The notes: generated by a model from the letters alone, not told the origin. Shown: positions 28,947 to 40,164, numbered from the stretch's first letter. The stretch is 64,000 nt of DNA from Moellerella wisconsensis ATCC 35017 (GCF_001294465.1 NZ_LGAA01000006.1:42950-106949), one strand, 5' to 3'. Numbers and translations: made by a program.

Positions 28947-29863
28947 TATAAATATATAAAATAATATTTAATACTCAACATAATATTTTTTTTCTGAAAA
29001 GCCTCTCTAGCATAAACTCTATTATCACTATTTTTCATTTTAGATTTATAACTTCTTAATTTAGTGTTTTTCCATGGTGTAAAATGCTTATAAAATATAA
29101 ATAAATTTTGTGATAATCCAGAATGCTCTTTATACCAAGGTTTTCTACCACCTGTAAAATGTATTATTTTAGGTAATTTATTATCATCAAAAAAATAGTT
29201 TTCTTTTTCATCTAAACTCATCCATGTATATAAATAATTCCAAGACTTATCAATGCTAATTACATAATCTTCTAAAGCAAGATTTAAAGCATCCTGATCA
29301 TAATAAACAAGGTCAAATTTTTTATTTAAAACGATCTCATTTACTTTATCTTCAATATTATATTTCATCCAATTATTTATATTTATATATAAAAATCCAG
29401 CATTAAAATAAAAATTATTTTTTAATTTTAATCTTATTATATTACTATTTTTTTCATTGTTATTACTATCAGATGATGCTGCACAGACTACCTTAGATAT
29501 ATCTATATTATTAATATCTGATAAATCTGAAAAACATAATGTATCAATGTCTAAATAAATAAATTTATCCACTTTTCCAAATAACATTCTAGGAACAATA
29601 AGTCTCATATATGTAGACATATTAAGATGTTTTATTGTGAACTTTTGATCATATTTATTCATTAATGAATTATCTATACTATAGATACTGATATCCGCAT
29701 CTATAGATTTTAATTTTTCACACCCATCATTAGATACATTGTAAAGAAACAAATGGAAATGTATTTTATTTTTTTTATTATTTAATAAAACAGACATTAA
29801 AGATACAGAGAGATATTCTAAATAGTTTTCATCTGCACAATATGCTATATGTATAGTATCCAT
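28928..29863 (-). CDS. family 8 glycosyltransferase, end of waa core operon
   Basis: This 311-residue GT8 enzyme begins MDTIHIAYCADENYLEYLSV, has the metal-binding DxD in KFIYLDIDTLCF near residue 104, FNAGFLYININNW, and YYDQDALNLAL near 200, followed by HFTGGRKPWY. It is the last gene of the waaQ-waaL-GT2-waaG-waaP operon, one base after waaP, and should add a hexose to the LPS outer core in the cytoplasm. It is very AT-rich. Its last residues (YNKVIK) are encoded by a CTTTATTA tandem repeat, so the C-terminus has been shaped by slippage. The sugar specificity is unknown. Confidence 0.88.
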   Translation of the reverse strand: MDTIHIAYCADENYLEYLSVSLMSVLLNNKKNKIHFHLFLYNVSNDGCEKLKSIDADISIYSIDNSLMNKYDQKFTIKHLNMSTYMRLIVPRMLFGKVDKFIYLDIDTLCFSDLSDINNIDISKVVCAASSDSNNNEKNSNIIRLKLKNNFYFNAGFLYININNWMKYNIEDKVNEIVLNKKFDLVYYDQDALNLALEDYVISIDKSWNYLYTWMSLDEKENYFFDDNKLPKIIHFTGGRKPWYKEHSGLSQNLFIFYKHFTPWKNTKLRSYKSKMKNSDNRVYAREAFQKKNIMLSIKYYFIYLYNKVIK

Positions 29864-29864
29864 T

Positions 29865-30662
29865 TTATAATCCTTTCCTTAATGTTCTTTCTTTAATATT
29901 ATCTGCTTTTTTATGTACTTTTTTTATCAAGTATTCTTCTTTATTAAAGATATCTTTCAAGCTACTATTAAAATATATCTTCATAAAACGATATCTATCT
30001 CTATCAGTTAATCCAATTGTTAGAGAGGAAAAATAAAGCCCAACTAAGTCCTTATCTCTCCATCGCCGAGGGACTGACTTTCTTATTTGAGCTCGATGTA
30101 AATCAATCACTGAAATTTTCAGATTATTTTCAATCCCATCAAAGGGTAAATGCAGCAAGAAATGACAGATATAACAATCTCGATGATTAATTCCAGCAGC
30201 ATGCATTTTTTTTACCATTTCAGCAATACGTCGAATAATTAATATCTTAGTATTAAATAATGGTGGCTGATAACACCATGACTTACAAAAATCCTCTAAA
30301 CTAATTGTCGGTACCAAAGCTTCAGTTATAATAAATGAATGACGACGTAATGGATTAAAACCTTTTTGACCATAAGCACGGCCATTCATAGTATCAACAC
30401 CGATTTTCTCTAAGCGATGAATCGCATTCCATTCTCGATCCGCACCCAATACAGGTAATCTAAACGACACTAAATTTTTTAATACTTCTTTTAAAGTTGT
30501 ACCGTAATGAATTTTAATGAAATAACTTTTATTCCCTAATTCAAATTGTAAGGTTTTGCGTGTTTCTAACTGGCGAAAAACTTCACCAGTTAGTTTTTCA
30601 GCTTCAATAAAAGGATCTTTGTTTTTCCACAATTCACTAAATGGTGATTTTAACTCAATCAT
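29865..30662 (-). CDS. waaP: LPS core heptose(I) kinase WaaP
   Basis: WaaP (RfaP) phosphorylates heptose I of the LPS inner core, a modification important for outer-membrane stability. The 265-residue product equals E. coli WaaP in length. It shows the kinase-like catalytic motif [13 protein letters not shown] near residue 160 and the DFG-equivalent VIDLHRAQ near 188. The start overlaps the end of waaG by eight bases. Its base composition is closer to the housekeeping genes than that of the neighbouring GT genes. Confidence 0.97.
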   Translation of the reverse strand: MIELKSPFSELWKNKDPFIEAEKLTGEVFRQLETRKTLQFELGNKSYFIKIHYGTTLKEVLKNLVSFRLPVLGADREWNAIHRLEKIGVDTMNGRAYGQKGFNPLRRHSFIITEALVPTISLEDFCKSWCYQPPLFNTKILIIRRIAEMVKKMHAAGINHRDCYICHFLLHLPFDGIENNLKISVIDLHRAQIRKSVPRRWRDKDLVGLYFSSLTIGLTDRDRYRFMKIYFNSSLKDIFNKEEYLIKKVHKKADNIKERTLRKGL

Positions 30663-31779
30663 TTTGCTCTCCTAAAATAATATCAGCGGCTTTTTCAGGT
30701 AAGCTATATAAGTCTTCTGTATCCGCAAAATGACGAGCACATTCTGACCACTTAGCGAGAAGCGATATATCTTGTAGACAAGTTAATAATATTTTATTCA
30801 AATTTTCCTGTGCAAAAGGCTCAGTAATAATTGCCCCACACTGCGCTTGTCGAATAAATGGTGCATAGCCACAAACATCAGTCACAATAATAGGTAAACC
30901 TGCGGTAATTGCCTCTAATAAAACAATACCTGCCGCTTCTTGCAATGCAGGATGCATTAAAATATCAGCAGCAGCCATCAACTCAGAAATATCATTACGA
31001 CCACTAAAAAATGAGACTTGTGACTGAATTTCTAATTTCCTAGCAATATTCTGATACTTTTTAGCTTTATCCTGCCCAACGACCATCAAATAAGTTTTTT
31101 TCTTTATTTCTTCAGGTAATGAAGCAAGTGCATTTAATGTTCGCTCAACACCTTTACGTTTAAAATCTGAACCTACTTGCAATAATAAAAAGCTATCAAG
31201 AGGAATATTATTTTTTTCACGATATAAACGTCGGGCATCTGGAATTTGCTGATCATATTTTCGATCACCAGCAATACCTGGAGGTAACATATAGAAACGA
31301 GATTCTTCTGTTTGATAATGTTTTTTGAAATGAGCGACTTGATGAGGTGTTAGCATTAACAGTTTAGTTAATTTTCCAGCCTGAAAAACAGCTTTTTCAA
31401 ATTGCAAATAATGCTTATAACGAGCAGTTAATTTATAAAAAAAACCTTTTTCTTGCTCAACTTTTTCTGCGTAACAAACATCGGCCGCATAATAAAAATC
31501 TAGATCAGGCATTTTATTAAAACCAACGACTCTATCTACCGGATACATTTTAAGATGACTAGAAACCCATTTATGAAATTCCATATTACGGCGATGATTA
31601 GTACTTCCTTGAATAGGAACTAAAATAATTTCAAATCCTACCGGTCTATCACCTTCCCATGACATAGTATAAACTCGGATTTGATGCCCTCTTGCTTGGC
31701 ATTCCAAAGCTATACGCAAAAAGTCTCTTTGTAATCCACCAAATGGGAAGTATTTATACAGACAAAATGCGATTTTCAT
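30655..31779 (-). CDS. waaG: LPS core glucosyltransferase I WaaG
   Basis: WaaG adds the first outer-core glucose from UDP-glucose to heptose II. The 374-residue GT4 enzyme equals E. coli WaaG in length. It begins [20 protein letters not shown], has [15 protein letters not shown] at the start of the second Rossmann domain, and the EX7E motif [10 protein letters not shown] near residue 282. It lies in the waaQ operon, 41 bases after the GT2 gene. Confidence 0.97.
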   Translation of the reverse strand: MKIAFCLYKYFPFGGLQRDFLRIALECQARGHQIRVYTMSWEGDRPVGFEIILVPIQGSTNHRRNMEFHKWVSSHLKMYPVDRVVGFNKMPDLDFYYAADVCYAEKVEQEKGFFYKLTARYKHYLQFEKAVFQAGKLTKLLMLTPHQVAHFKKHYQTEESRFYMLPPGIAGDRKYDQQIPDARRLYREKNNIPLDSFLLLQVGSDFKRKGVERTLNALASLPEEIKKKTYLMVVGQDKAKKYQNIARKLEIQSQVSFFSGRNDISELMAAADILMHPALQEAAGIVLLEAITAGLPIIVTDVCGYAPFIRQAQCGAIITEPFAQENLNKILLTCLQDISLLAKWSECARHFADTEDLYSLPEKAADIILGEQND

Positions 31780-31820
31780 CTAAGCTCCTAAACTAATCAT
31801 TTAATATAGTATACGTGTTT

Positions 31821-32777
31821 TTATCTTGAAATTATATTATTTAAACGTGATATAAATGTATCTAACTGTAGGTATTGTAATTTTCTTTTTTTAGATTTTG
31901 GTATTTTTACATTATACCTATTAACTAAATTAATTATTTGCTTAATAAGCATAGTTTGTTCTTTATCATAATGATAATAACCATCCAGTTTTTTTATTAA
32001 TTTTCTTGCCAAGAAAAAAGAATTAATTAAATAATTAATTAACATACTTATATTTTTATGAGAATTTTTATCTGTATAAATAAAAGAAATCATTTTATTT
32101 ATAGCAAAAAACAAATCATTTACATCACTTTTTTTTATATTTTGAGTTATGCTATTATCATTCTTATTATATATATATAAAGCTTCTGGTATATGTTTTA
32201 TTTTCTTTGCTTTAAGATAAATATAAGGTAATAATATTAAGTCTTCATAATGTCGACCTATCTCTAAATATACATTTTTCCATAAATTTCTTTTATATAC
32301 TCTTGATACTAGTTGCCAGTAACAAATATCAAAAACAGGCTCTATTAAATTAGTATTATTACTTGGTAGCATTACTTCATTATTATAAATAAAGTTAAAA
32401 CTAATAATATCAAACTCATCTTCTTTTATTGCTGGAATAATATAATTAAAGTAATCGTTTGTTATTATATCATCACTATCAATAAAGCCAATATAATTAC
32501 CTTTGACTTTTGTTAATCCAAAATTACGAGCAGCAGAAACACCTTTATTATCATTAAACTGATAATATTTATATATATTTCTATCTATATTTTTTTCTGT
32601 AAAAAAACTCTCTATAATAATATGAGTTTTATCTGTAGAACCATCATTTACAATAATAAACTCAACATATTCAGGAGAAATACTAAGTATATTCTCTAGT
32701 AATTTTATTATAGTTCTCTCACCATTAAAGACAGGGATTATAATACTCAATAATATATTTTTTTGATACGTTAACAT
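31821..32777 (-). CDS. family 2 glycosyltransferase in waa core operon
   Basis: This 318-residue GT2 enzyme has an N-terminal GT-A fold with LSIIIPVFNGERTI, the NDGSTDKT motif near residue 45 and the metal-binding DSDD near residue 97; the C-terminal third is helical and lysine-rich. It lies one base after waaL and before waaG in a presumed operon, so it probably adds an outer-core sugar. The gene is strongly AT-rich, unlike waaG and waaP, which suggests it came in by exchange. Donor and linkage cannot be told. Confidence 0.85.
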   Translation of the reverse strand: MLTYQKNILLSIIIPVFNGERTIIKLLENILSISPEYVEFIIVNDGSTDKTHIIIESFFTEKNIDRNIYKYYQFNDNKGVSAARNFGLTKVKGNYIGFIDSDDIITNDYFNYIIPAIKEDEFDIISFNFIYNNEVMLPSNNTNLIEPVFDICYWQLVSRVYKRNLWKNVYLEIGRHYEDLILLPYIYLKAKKIKHIPEALYIYNKNDNSITQNIKKSDVNDLFFAINKMISFIYTDKNSHKNISMLINYLINSFFLARKLIKKLDGYYHYDKEQTMLIKQIINLVNRYNVKIPKSKKRKLQYLQLDTFISRLNNIISR

Positions 32778-32778
32778 T

Positions 32779-34011
32779 CTATTCTACCTTTTCTTTCTTT
32801 AATTCTGTAATAAAAATTATCATGATCAATAATAGCGACCATGATAACGTCATATTATTTCCATAAAGGATCATATCACTCATTCCATATACAGCAGAAG
32901 AAATAGAGAATAATAATAGATCTAAACTTTTCTTCAAATAAGATTCATAAAATAAAGCAAGCATTAAAATTAGGTATCCTAGAACTCCCCACCATCCTTT
33001 TAAAGAAAAGTTATCAACTATTTCATTATGAAGATGAACATTACTGTATATCGCACCACCTTCAAATAGAGGTTGAGATAATACAAGCTCCTTAATTTCT
33101 TGATCTCGTTGCTCTAACGATTGCCCTAGTAAATTATTATAACCAGTATTTAAACCAATTCTTATCATAGCTAATCTAGCACCAACTGATGATTTACTAT
33201 TACTTTTTTCTTGATATAAAGATATATCACTTACTATATTATTCATTCGTCTTATTAAAATATCTTTATTTAAAAGTGTAATTATTGAAAATACTATTAA
33301 TAAAAAAAATACTAAATAAAATTTTATTTTTTTAGATTTATTACTAAATTTAAATAAAATGAAAGCGCATATGATTACAGGATAAAACACTATTGCAGCT
33401 CGAGTTTCCGTTAAAATCAACAAATAAAATGAAATAACAAACACAATAAAGTTAATAATTATATCATTCTTTAACGATGCAATTACAAATATAGAAAAAA
33501 ATGTAATAAAATAAGCAGTTGCTGTTGCATACTGACCAAAGGACAAACCTAAACGACCAGAAAAATATATTTTTTCATAGGCCGCGTAACCTAATAATAA
33601 GAAAGCGGGAATAAGAAATAATTGTCTAAATTTACTTAATTTTTTTAAATTAGCATTAATAATATTGATAATAATTAGACCAGATATAATAAGTATTTTA
33701 CCTGTATCCTTATATGAACGATAGGTTCCTGAAAACTCAGAGTTATCCTTTTGATAATAATAAGCCCAGAGCAACTGAATAATTCCATAACCTATTAATG
33801 CTGCCGGTAAAAAATATTTTTTATTTTCACTAAAATCCATTTTTATAGTTAATGAGATCAAAGATAATGTACCTATAAGAGTGAAAATTTCAGCAGCATA
33901 TCTCGGATTAAATATAAAAATAGATAAGCAAAAATATAAAAAAAATACTACGAAATAGTCCAATAATGATTTGTAAGTTATAACTTTCCTTCGTTGTATA
34001 TTTATTTGCAT
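32779..34011 (-). CDS. waaL: O-antigen ligase WaaL
   Basis: WaaL (RfaL) joins undecaprenyl-linked O-antigen to the finished lipid A-core at the periplasmic face of the inner membrane. The 410-residue product has about twelve hydrophobic helices, the Wzy_C/ligase pattern LTETRAAIVFYP near residue 207, and a large periplasmic loop (about 255-335) with the HLHNEIVDN motif typical of the family. It is the second gene of the waaQ operon and very AT-rich. Its presence implies that O-antigen, or another lipid-linked polymer, is or was attached, although polymer genes are absent from this window. Confidence 0.9.
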   Translation of the reverse strand: MQINIQRRKVITYKSLLDYFVVFFLYFCLSIFIFNPRYAAEIFTLIGTLSLISLTIKMDFSENKKYFLPAALIGYGIIQLLWAYYYQKDNSEFSGTYRSYKDTGKILIISGLIIINIINANLKKLSKFRQLFLIPAFLLLGYAAYEKIYFSGRLGLSFGQYATATAYFITFFSIFVIASLKNDIIINFIVFVISFYLLILTETRAAIVFYPVIICAFILFKFSNKSKKIKFYLVFFLLIVFSIITLLNKDILIRRMNNIVSDISLYQEKSNSKSSVGARLAMIRIGLNTGYNNLLGQSLEQRDQEIKELVLSQPLFEGGAIYSNVHLHNEIVDNFSLKGWWGVLGYLILMLALFYESYLKKSLDLLLFSISSAVYGMSDMILYGNNMTLSWSLLLIMIIFITELKKEKVE

Positions 34012-34037
34012 AATAAAATCTCTAGACTCTACAACAG

Positions 34038-35093
34038 TTAAACCGAATGATAAATATTCATCGGTAACATTTTTTCTGTAGCTGCAATAATATCTGATGC
34101 AGGAATAATGGATAAATATCGTTTAGTACGATCTCGTTCACTTCTTGGTGGCATTGATTCATAATCACCAGCCCAGAATTGAATAACATTATCACTCCAT
34201 GGCCGCCAAAAAATATGATCTGTTGCACCAAATAAACATATTATAGGTGTATTGACAGCAGCAGCAATATGCATTGGAGCTGAATCTACGCCAATAAATA
34301 AGGCAGCATGACTTATCAAGGCACCTAATTCAGCAAAAGAGGTTTTTCCTGCCAATGCCGTTACGGGCGCAATTTCACAGTTATTTGCAATATTATTTAT
34401 ACATGCGAGATCTTCTTTACTTGGCCCTGAAGTTAATACAACTTGATAGCCTCGTGATTGTAATGAATTAATAACCTGAGAAAATTTATCATCATCCCAA
34501 CATTTAAAAATTTGCCGTGCAGTTGGCTGAATGACAACATAGCTGCTATGCACACCTAACTCAATCAACTGTTGGTTAATTTTTTGCCAATCTTCCTCAT
34601 CATATGCCATGGTGGTTTTAGTATATATTTTTTTTAACTTTAGCGGCTTTAATATAGAGAGATTGTTTGTAACAACATTATCTCCTGACATATTGACTAA
34701 ATGAGTGAAACTTTTATGCCAATATTGAGAATTGCGATGCTCAATAAATTGAGATATTTTCATCTCTGCAGGAACTAAACGCATAAGAGTACCTATAATC
34801 CATTGATCAGCAAGATTAACAATTAGATCATAGTTATTTCGACGTAACTTTCTCACTAAACTTATAAAATTAAACAATTTAGCAATGCCATGACTATTTT
34901 TGCCCTTCACACCATATAGCGCATGAATTTCAGTATTTTTTGATAAGATAGGCGCAGTATCCTGATAAAGAAGTACATCAATTTCAGCCTCAGGATAATT
35001 ACGTTTTAATGTACTGATAATCGGGGTTGTCAGTAACATATCTCCATGAAATCGCATCTTGATCACAAGAATTTTTTTAAATTGTTTATCCAC
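34038..35093 (-). CDS. waaQ: lipopolysaccharide heptosyltransferase III WaaQ
   Basis: WaaQ adds the branching heptose III to heptose II. The 351-residue GT9 enzyme starts with KKILVIKMRFHGDMLLTTPI and has the donor-site motif FIGVDSAPMHIAAAVNTP near residue 265 followed by ICLFGATDHIFWRPW. Length is close to E. coli WaaQ (344). It is the first gene of the leftward outer-core operon. No JUMPstart/ops element is seen in front of it, unlike the RfaH-controlled waaQ operon of E. coli. Confidence 0.95.
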   Translation of the reverse strand: MDKQFKKILVIKMRFHGDMLLTTPIISTLKRNYPEAEIDVLLYQDTAPILSKNTEIHALYGVKGKNSHGIAKLFNFISLVRKLRRNNYDLIVNLADQWIIGTLMRLVPAEMKISQFIEHRNSQYWHKSFTHLVNMSGDNVVTNNLSILKPLKLKKIYTKTTMAYDEEDWQKINQQLIELGVHSSYVVIQPTARQIFKCWDDDKFSQVINSLQSRGYQVVLTSGPSKEDLACINNIANNCEIAPVTALAGKTSFAELGALISHAALFIGVDSAPMHIAAAVNTPIICLFGATDHIFWRPWSDNVIQFWAGDYESMPPRSERDRTKRYLSIIPASDIIAATEKMLPMNIYHSV

Positions 35094-35144
35094 CAGACGC
35101 TCTTAAAAATCAAAATTGGTTAAATTTAACTAAGATAAGAATGC

Positions 35145-35166
35145 ATAGACTTTTAACACAGTCTAT
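35145..35166 (-). promoter_or_regulatory. hairpin upstream of waaQ
   Basis: A perfect 7-bp stem (ATAGACT and its complement, eight-base loop) lies about 50 bases before the waaQ start. It may sit in the leader of the core operon. No function is known. Confidence 0.35.
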
Positions 35167-35292
35167 CGCAATAGATTCAATGCCTCATACTGATCTTACT
35201 ATTTTAAGAACAATGGTTATAGCATCAAAGACAGAAAAAGCAGAAGTTTCCATAATAAAATATCAATATTCTGTATTTATATATCATTTTTA

Positions 35293-35323
35293 ATAAAAAA
35301 AAACCCAGCCGAGGCTGGGTTTT
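35293..35323 (-). terminator. terminator of rpmB-rpmG
   Basis: On the minus strand, the perfect stem AAAACCCAGCC / GGCTGGGTTTT with a two-base loop (GA on the plus strand) ends in a run of eight T. It lies 17 bases after the rpmG stop. Confidence 0.95.
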
Positions 35324-35339
35324 CACAGAGAAGGTAAAA

Positions 35340-35510
<171 letters not shown>

Positions 35511-35518
35511 TCAGCTCC

Positions 35519-35776
<258 letters not shown>

Positions 35777-35821
35777 TCAGCTCGAGCTTTGAATTGGGTA
35801 TGGCCGCCTCGTCAGGCTTAG

Positions 35822-35901
35822 GAGCCTATCTCAGCAAACTTTCTTTTATTGACTGAAAAGACTCACTTCAACATCAGTAAAAAACTTACTGAGATAGGCT
35901 C
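35822..35901 (-). promoter_or_regulatory. structured leader upstream of rpmB
   Basis: A perfect 13-bp inverted repeat (GAGCCTATCTCAG at 35822-35834 and its complement at 35889-35901) encloses 54 bases within the presumed rpmB 5' untranslated region. It begins 67 bases before the rpmB start. It could be a ribosomal-protein binding leader or another control structure; this is inferred. Confidence 0.6.
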
Positions 35902-35935
35902 TTCTCGCCAAACCCAAGATCCTCAAAGGTGGCGT

Positions 35936-35964
35936 AGTATACGCCCTCAATCGTTCTCACTCAA
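35936..35964 (-). promoter_or_regulatory. sigma-70 promoter of rpmB-rpmG
   Basis: On the minus strand, TTGAGT and TATACT are separated by 17 bases. The predicted start of transcription lies near 35929, giving a leader of about 174 bases ahead of rpmB. Confidence 0.7.
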
Positions 35965-36009
35965 GTGCATAACAGTGAAAGTTGTCATTTTTTAGTCAAA
36001 AAAATGATT

Positions 36010-36675
36010 TTATAGCCATCCTCTATCTGCAAATGAGACACAACTTTTATGTCCGATAACAAAATGATCGAGTAATTTTATCCCCATCAAAGAGCAAGCA
36101 TTATCGATACGTTCAGTTACTCGTCTATCTGCTAGACTCGGCTCTGGATTACCAGAAGGGTGATTATGAGCTAAAATGATGCTAGATGCATTCATTCTAA
36201 TCGCAAAACGGATAATTTCCCTCGGATGTACTTCGACTTTATTCAATGTTCCTTTAAACATTTCTTCATAACAAATGATTTGATTCTGATTATTCAAAAA
36301 AACACCAATAAATACCTCTCTATCTTTACCAAAAAATAATTCTATTAAGCGTGTTTTTAAAAAATCAGGACTCGACATAACATCTTCATATAAAAATTGC
36401 TCAGAGAAGAAGCGGCGAGATAACTCACCAATTGCCTGTAATTGTGTAAACTTACAAATTCCCATACCTTTATGTTGTTTAATCTTCTGATAATCTGACA
36501 TCATTAATAAATACAAAGAGCCAAATTCATCCAATAGATCTTGAGCCAATTTTAAGACTGGCAAGCCTTGACTGCCTGTTCGTAAAAAAATCGCTAATAA
36601 CTCAGCATCGGTCAATGAATTGACACCATTATTTAATAATTTTTCTCTAGGTTTAAGATCTCGCCAGGTTAACAT
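36010..36675 (-). CDS. radC: RadC family JAMM-domain protein
   Basis: RadC is a widespread protein with a JAB1/MPN metalloprotease-like domain; its cellular role is unsettled despite the old DNA-repair name. The 221-residue product has an N-terminal helix-hairpin-helix part (LTDAELLAIFLRTG near 22) and the metal-binding JAMM motif LAHNHPSGNPEPSLAD near residue 172. Length matches E. coli RadC (222). It is divergent from coaBC, its usual neighbour. Confidence 0.96.
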   Translation of the reverse strand: MLTWRDLKPREKLLNNGVNSLTDAELLAIFLRTGSQGLPVLKLAQDLLDEFGSLYLLMMSDYQKIKQHKGMGICKFTQLQAIGELSRRFFSEQFLYEDVMSSPDFLKTRLIELFFGKDREVFIGVFLNNQNQIICYEEMFKGTLNKVEVHPREIIRFAIRMNASSIILAHNHPSGNPEPSLADRRVTERIDNACSLMGIKLLDHFVIGHKSCVSFADRGWL

Positions 36676-36851
36676 CTATCCCCCTTATAATTCGCTGTAT
36701 TTTTAATCAACTATAAAGGCAAACACAATCACTGTTAATTAACCTTGCGTTAGGCTTCGCAAAAATAGCCTTTATGACAAGTAAGTCCGCACTTACCTGT
36801 GTTATAGGATGTGATAATATACATGCATCATGACTTACTCGGATAACCACC

Positions 36852-38057
36852 ATGGCAGAGCTATCAGGTAAACATATCATTCTTGGAATTAGCGGAGGTA
36901 TCGCAGCGTATAAAACGCCAGAGTTGGTACGCCGTTTACGTGATCACGGCGCGATTGTACGTGTTGTAATGACAGAGGCAGCGAAGGCATTTATAACGCC
37001 ATTAACACTACAAGCTGTTTCTAGTCACCCTGTTGCGGATGATTTACTCGACCCCGCAGCAGAAGCTGCCATGGGCCATATAGAGCTAGGAAAATGGGCT
37101 GATTTGATTATCCTGGCACCTACAACAGCAGATTTAATTGCCAGACTAACGTCAGGGATGGCCAACGACTTGTTAACTACCGTGTGTCTGGCATCTTCTG
37201 CACCGATTGCCGTTGTCCCTGCAATGAATCAACAAATGTTCCGCGCGGCAGTAACTCAAGAAAATTTACATCGATTACAGCAGCGACAATATTTAATTTG
37301 GGGCCCTGATGAAGGAAGCCAAGCATGTGGTGATATTGGACCGGGTAGAATGTTAGACCCGATGAATATTGTACAGCATGCACGCCAATATTTTGCGATG
37401 CAGCAAAATTTAGTCGGTCTAAATATCATGATAACCGCGGGTCCAACAAGAGAAGAACTTGATCCTGTTAGATTTATTAGCAATCACAGTTCAGGAAAAA
37501 TGGGCTTCGCTATAGCTCAGGCAGCGGCAGAGCGCGGTGCAAATGTGACGTTAGTTTCTGGGCCAGTCAATTTGCCTACCCCACCCAAGGTTAATCGTAT
37601 TAATATTTTGAGTGCTATAGAAATGTATCAGCAAGTACATCACTATATTGCTGAGCAACACATTTTTATCGGCTGTGCCGCAGTTGCTGATTATAGAGCC
37701 AAAGAAATTGCTGAAAATAAGATAAAAAAACAAGGTGATGAAATTAGTATTACCTTAGTTAAAAATCCGGATATCGTTGCCAGCGTAGGAAAATTAACAA
37801 CCCATAGGCCATTTGTGGTAGGGTTTGCGGCAGAAACTCAGAATGTAGAACATTATGCACGCCAGAAACGGCAACAAAAGCAGCTAGATTTAATTTGTGC
37901 CAATGATGTTTCTCTTTCGGATCAAGGTTTCAACAGCGATAATAATGCATTACATCTGTTTGATGAGACCAGTGATGTACTCCTTCCTCACAGCAGTAAA
38001 ATTGAATTGAGCCACCGTTTACTTGACGAGATACTTCAACGTTATGAAAAAAATTGA
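36852..38057 (+). CDS. coaBC: bifunctional phosphopantothenoylcysteine decarboxylase / phosphopantothenate-cysteine ligase
   Basis: CoaBC performs two steps of coenzyme A synthesis: it links cysteine to phosphopantothenate and then decarboxylates the product. The 401-residue protein has the flavin-binding CoaC domain (1 to about 190) with [10 protein letters not shown], the catalytic His in [16 protein letters not shown] and the substrate flap [10 protein letters not shown]. The CoaB domain follows from about residue 190 with [20 protein letters not shown] and the KNPDIV motif. Length is close to E. coli (406). Its end overlaps dut by 14 bases. Confidence 0.97.
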   Translation: MAELSGKHIILGISGGIAAYKTPELVRRLRDHGAIVRVVMTEAAKAFITPLTLQAVSSHPVADDLLDPAAEAAMGHIELGKWADLIILAPTTADLIARLTSGMANDLLTTVCLASSAPIAVVPAMNQQMFRAAVTQENLHRLQQRQYLIWGPDEGSQACGDIGPGRMLDPMNIVQHARQYFAMQQNLVGLNIMITAGPTREELDPVRFISNHSSGKMGFAIAQAAAERGANVTLVSGPVNLPTPPKVNRINILSAIEMYQQVHHYIAEQHIFIGCAAVADYRAKEIAENKIKKQGDEISITLVKNPDIVASVGKLTTHRPFVVGFAAETQNVEHYARQKRQQKQLDLICANDVSLSDQGFNSDNNALHLFDETSDVLLPHSSKIELSHRLLDEILQRYEKN

Positions 38058-38499
38058 CCTAAAAATTCTTGATCCTCGTATTGGCAATGAATTTCCATTA
38101 CCTACTTATGCGACTCCAGGTTCTGCAGGCCTGGATTTGCGTGCCTGCTTAGATAGTGCAGTTGTTCTTAATCCCGGTCAAACTGAGCTATTGCCTACAG
38201 GCTTAGCTATTCATGTCGCAGATGAACAATACGCAGCAGTCATTTTGCCTCGCTCAGGCCTTGGTCATAAACATGGAGTGGTTCTCGGTAATTTAGTCGG
38301 CCTGATTGATTCAGACTATCAGGGTCAATTGATGGTTTCTGTCTGGAATCGCAGTTCAGAACCGTTTACTATCGAGCCCGGCGAAAGAATTGCTCAAATG
38401 GTGATTGTTCCTGTAGTACAAGCTGAATTCAATATTGTTGAAGATTTTGAACAAACAGAACGCGGGGCGGGAGGATTTGGTCATTCAGGCCGCCAGTAA
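38044..38499 (+). CDS. dut: deoxyuridine 5'-triphosphate nucleotidohydrolase
   Basis: Dut hydrolyses dUTP to dUMP, keeping uracil out of DNA. The 151-residue product equals the trimeric E. coli enzyme in length. It shows motif 1 GSAGLDLRA, motif 2 [10 protein letters not shown], motif 3 GLIDSDYQG, motif 4 ERIAQMVI and the C-terminal motif 5 [10 protein letters not shown]. The ATG at 38044, inside the end of coaBC, was chosen because it gives the conserved start [14 protein letters not shown]. Confidence 0.97.
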   Translation: MKKIDLKILDPRIGNEFPLPTYATPGSAGLDLRACLDSAVVLNPGQTELLPTGLAIHVADEQYAAVILPRSGLGHKHGVVLGNLVGLIDSDYQGQLMVSVWNRSSEPFTIEPGERIAQMVIVPVVQAEFNIVEDFEQTERGAGGFGHSGRQ

Positions 38500-38840
38500 A
38501 TATTCGATAAATTATATCTGTCATACTACAAATTACAGTGGCATTTATCGCTATGGTTTTTGGACTTTAACCGTCTAAATTAGCTTAGAATGTAAGGGAA
38601 ATAATCCTTTCCTATCCTTTTGTAATTCTAATAATTAAACGTATAGGCAGTATCAAGAACGATTTTAAACATTTTTGCTCTGTTAATTAATACTATTTAT
38701 TAATGCGATTTATCCGTGAAATTGATTAATATAATCAGTTAATACAAAAAGTTGGCATATATAACCAACCATTAGGCATAAATAGCGCAGAGCAATTATA
38801 TCTGATTTGTTTTGCTGTTGTAGCAGGGGTCTTATCAGAC
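38500..38840. other. gap between dut and slmA
   Basis: This 340-base AT-rich stretch should hold the slmA promoter. I see no gene, no strong hairpin and no repeat in it. Confidence 0.5.
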
Positions 38841-39440
38841 ATGGCAGAGAAAGAAACAACCAAAAAACGTAATCGGCGTGAAGAAATACTTCAATCACTC
38901 GCAGAAATGTTACAAAGTAGTGATGGTAATCAACGGATTACAACCGCAAAACTTGCAGCAAATGTGGGTGTATCTGAAGCTGCACTTTATCGTCATTTTC
39001 CCAGCAAAGGAAAAATGTTCGATAATTTGATTGAATTTATCGAAGATTCTCTGGTTTCTCGGATAAATTTAATTTTAAAAGATGAGAAGGATACCATCAC
39101 ACGTATTCGTCTTATTTTAGTCTTGATTTTAGGTTTTTCTGAAAAAAATCCGGGGTTAACCCGTATAATGACAGGGCATGCCCTAATGTTTGAACAAGAT
39201 CGTCTGCAAGGGCGTATTAATCAATTGTTTGAACGTATAGAAGCGCAACTAAGACAAGTATTGAAAGAAAAAAAGATACGCGATGGCGAAGGATTTATCT
39301 ATGATGAATCACTGCTGGCCTCGCAACTATTGGCCTTCTGTGAAGGTATGCTTTCTCGATTTGTACGCTCTGAGTTTCGTTATAAACCAACCCAAGAATT
39401 TGATGTACGCTGGCCATTAATTCTAGCTCAGCTACAATAA
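38841..39440 (+). CDS. slmA: nucleoid occlusion factor SlmA
   Basis: SlmA binds specific chromosomal sites and blocks FtsZ assembly over the nucleoid. The 199-residue TetR-family protein (E. coli 198) has its helix-turn-helix at about 30-60 ([20 protein letters not shown]) and the C-terminal dimer and FtsZ-binding domain. It lies in its usual place between dut and pyrE. Confidence 0.97.
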   Translation: MAEKETTKKRNRREEILQSLAEMLQSSDGNQRITTAKLAANVGVSEAALYRHFPSKGKMFDNLIEFIEDSLVSRINLILKDEKDTITRIRLILVLILGFSEKNPGLTRIMTGHALMFEQDRLQGRINQLFERIEAQLRQVLKEKKIRDGEGFIYDESLLASQLLAFCEGMLSRFVRSEFRYKPTQEFDVRWPLILAQLQ

Positions 39441-39459
39441 TAACCACTTTTACTACTCA

Positions 39460-39492
39460 CCCCGCCCGTTATTGGGCGAGGGCTTTTTTTCT
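39460..39492. terminator. terminator between slmA and pyrE
   Basis: A GC-rich stem (CGCCC / GGGCG, extended by CC / GG across a mismatch) is followed by a run of seven T on the plus strand. It ends slmA and may also serve convergent pyrE. Confidence 0.8.
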
Positions 39493-39522
39493 ATTAATTC
39501 TGAATTTTTCTTCTTGTAACGC

Positions 39523-40164
39523 TTAGACACCAAACTGTTGGCGGTACGCTTTCATCGCCTCTAAATGTTCTGCCATATTAGGCTGTTCTTCGAGATAAGT
39601 AATCAAATCACTCATCGTAATAATCGAATAAACTTTGCAGCCATAATCACGCTCAACTTCTTGTACCGCCGAAATTTCACCTTGACCTTTTTCCTGACGA
39701 TCTAGGCTAAGTAGAACCCCACTTAATGAAGCATGATGTTGCTTAATAATTTCCATTGATTCACGAATTGCAGTACCCGCGGTAATAACATCATCAAGAA
39801 CAACTACATTTCCCTGTAATGCACTGCCGACTAAAACGCCCCCTTCGCCATGATCTTTCGCTTCTTTACGATTAAAGCAATAAGCCATATCAATATCGTA
39901 GTGCTCTGCTAATGCGACTGCGGTGGTGGTTGCAATGGGTATGCCTTTATAAGCCGGTCCAAAAATAACATCACAAGGTATCGCGCTTTCACGCAATGCC
40001 GCCGCATAAAATCGGCCAATAAGCGCTAAATCACGACCGGTATTAAACAGTCCAGCATTAAAGAAGTAAGGGCTTTTACGACCAGACTTCAGCGTAAACT
40101 CTCCGAATTTAAGTACCTGTTTCTGCATTGCAAGTTCAATAAATTCACGCTGATAGGTTTTCAT
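39523..40164 (-). CDS. pyrE: orotate phosphoribosyltransferase
   Basis: PyrE joins orotate and PRPP to give OMP in pyrimidine synthesis. The 213-residue product equals E. coli PyrE in length and has the PRPP loop [17 protein letters not shown] near residue 120 and the catalytic region [13 protein letters not shown] near 97. It lies downstream of rph with an attenuator-like hairpin between them, so expression should respond to UTP as in E. coli. Confidence 0.97.
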   Translation of the reverse strand: MKTYQREFIELAMQKQVLKFGEFTLKSGRKSPYFFNAGLFNTGRDLALIGRFYAAALRESAIPCDVIFGPAYKGIPIATTTAVALAEHYDIDMAYCFNRKEAKDHGEGGVLVGSALQGNVVVLDDVITAGTAIRESMEIIKQHHASLSGVLLSLDRQEKGQGEISAVQEVERDYGCKVYSIITMSDLITYLEEQPNMAEHLEAMKAYRQQFGV

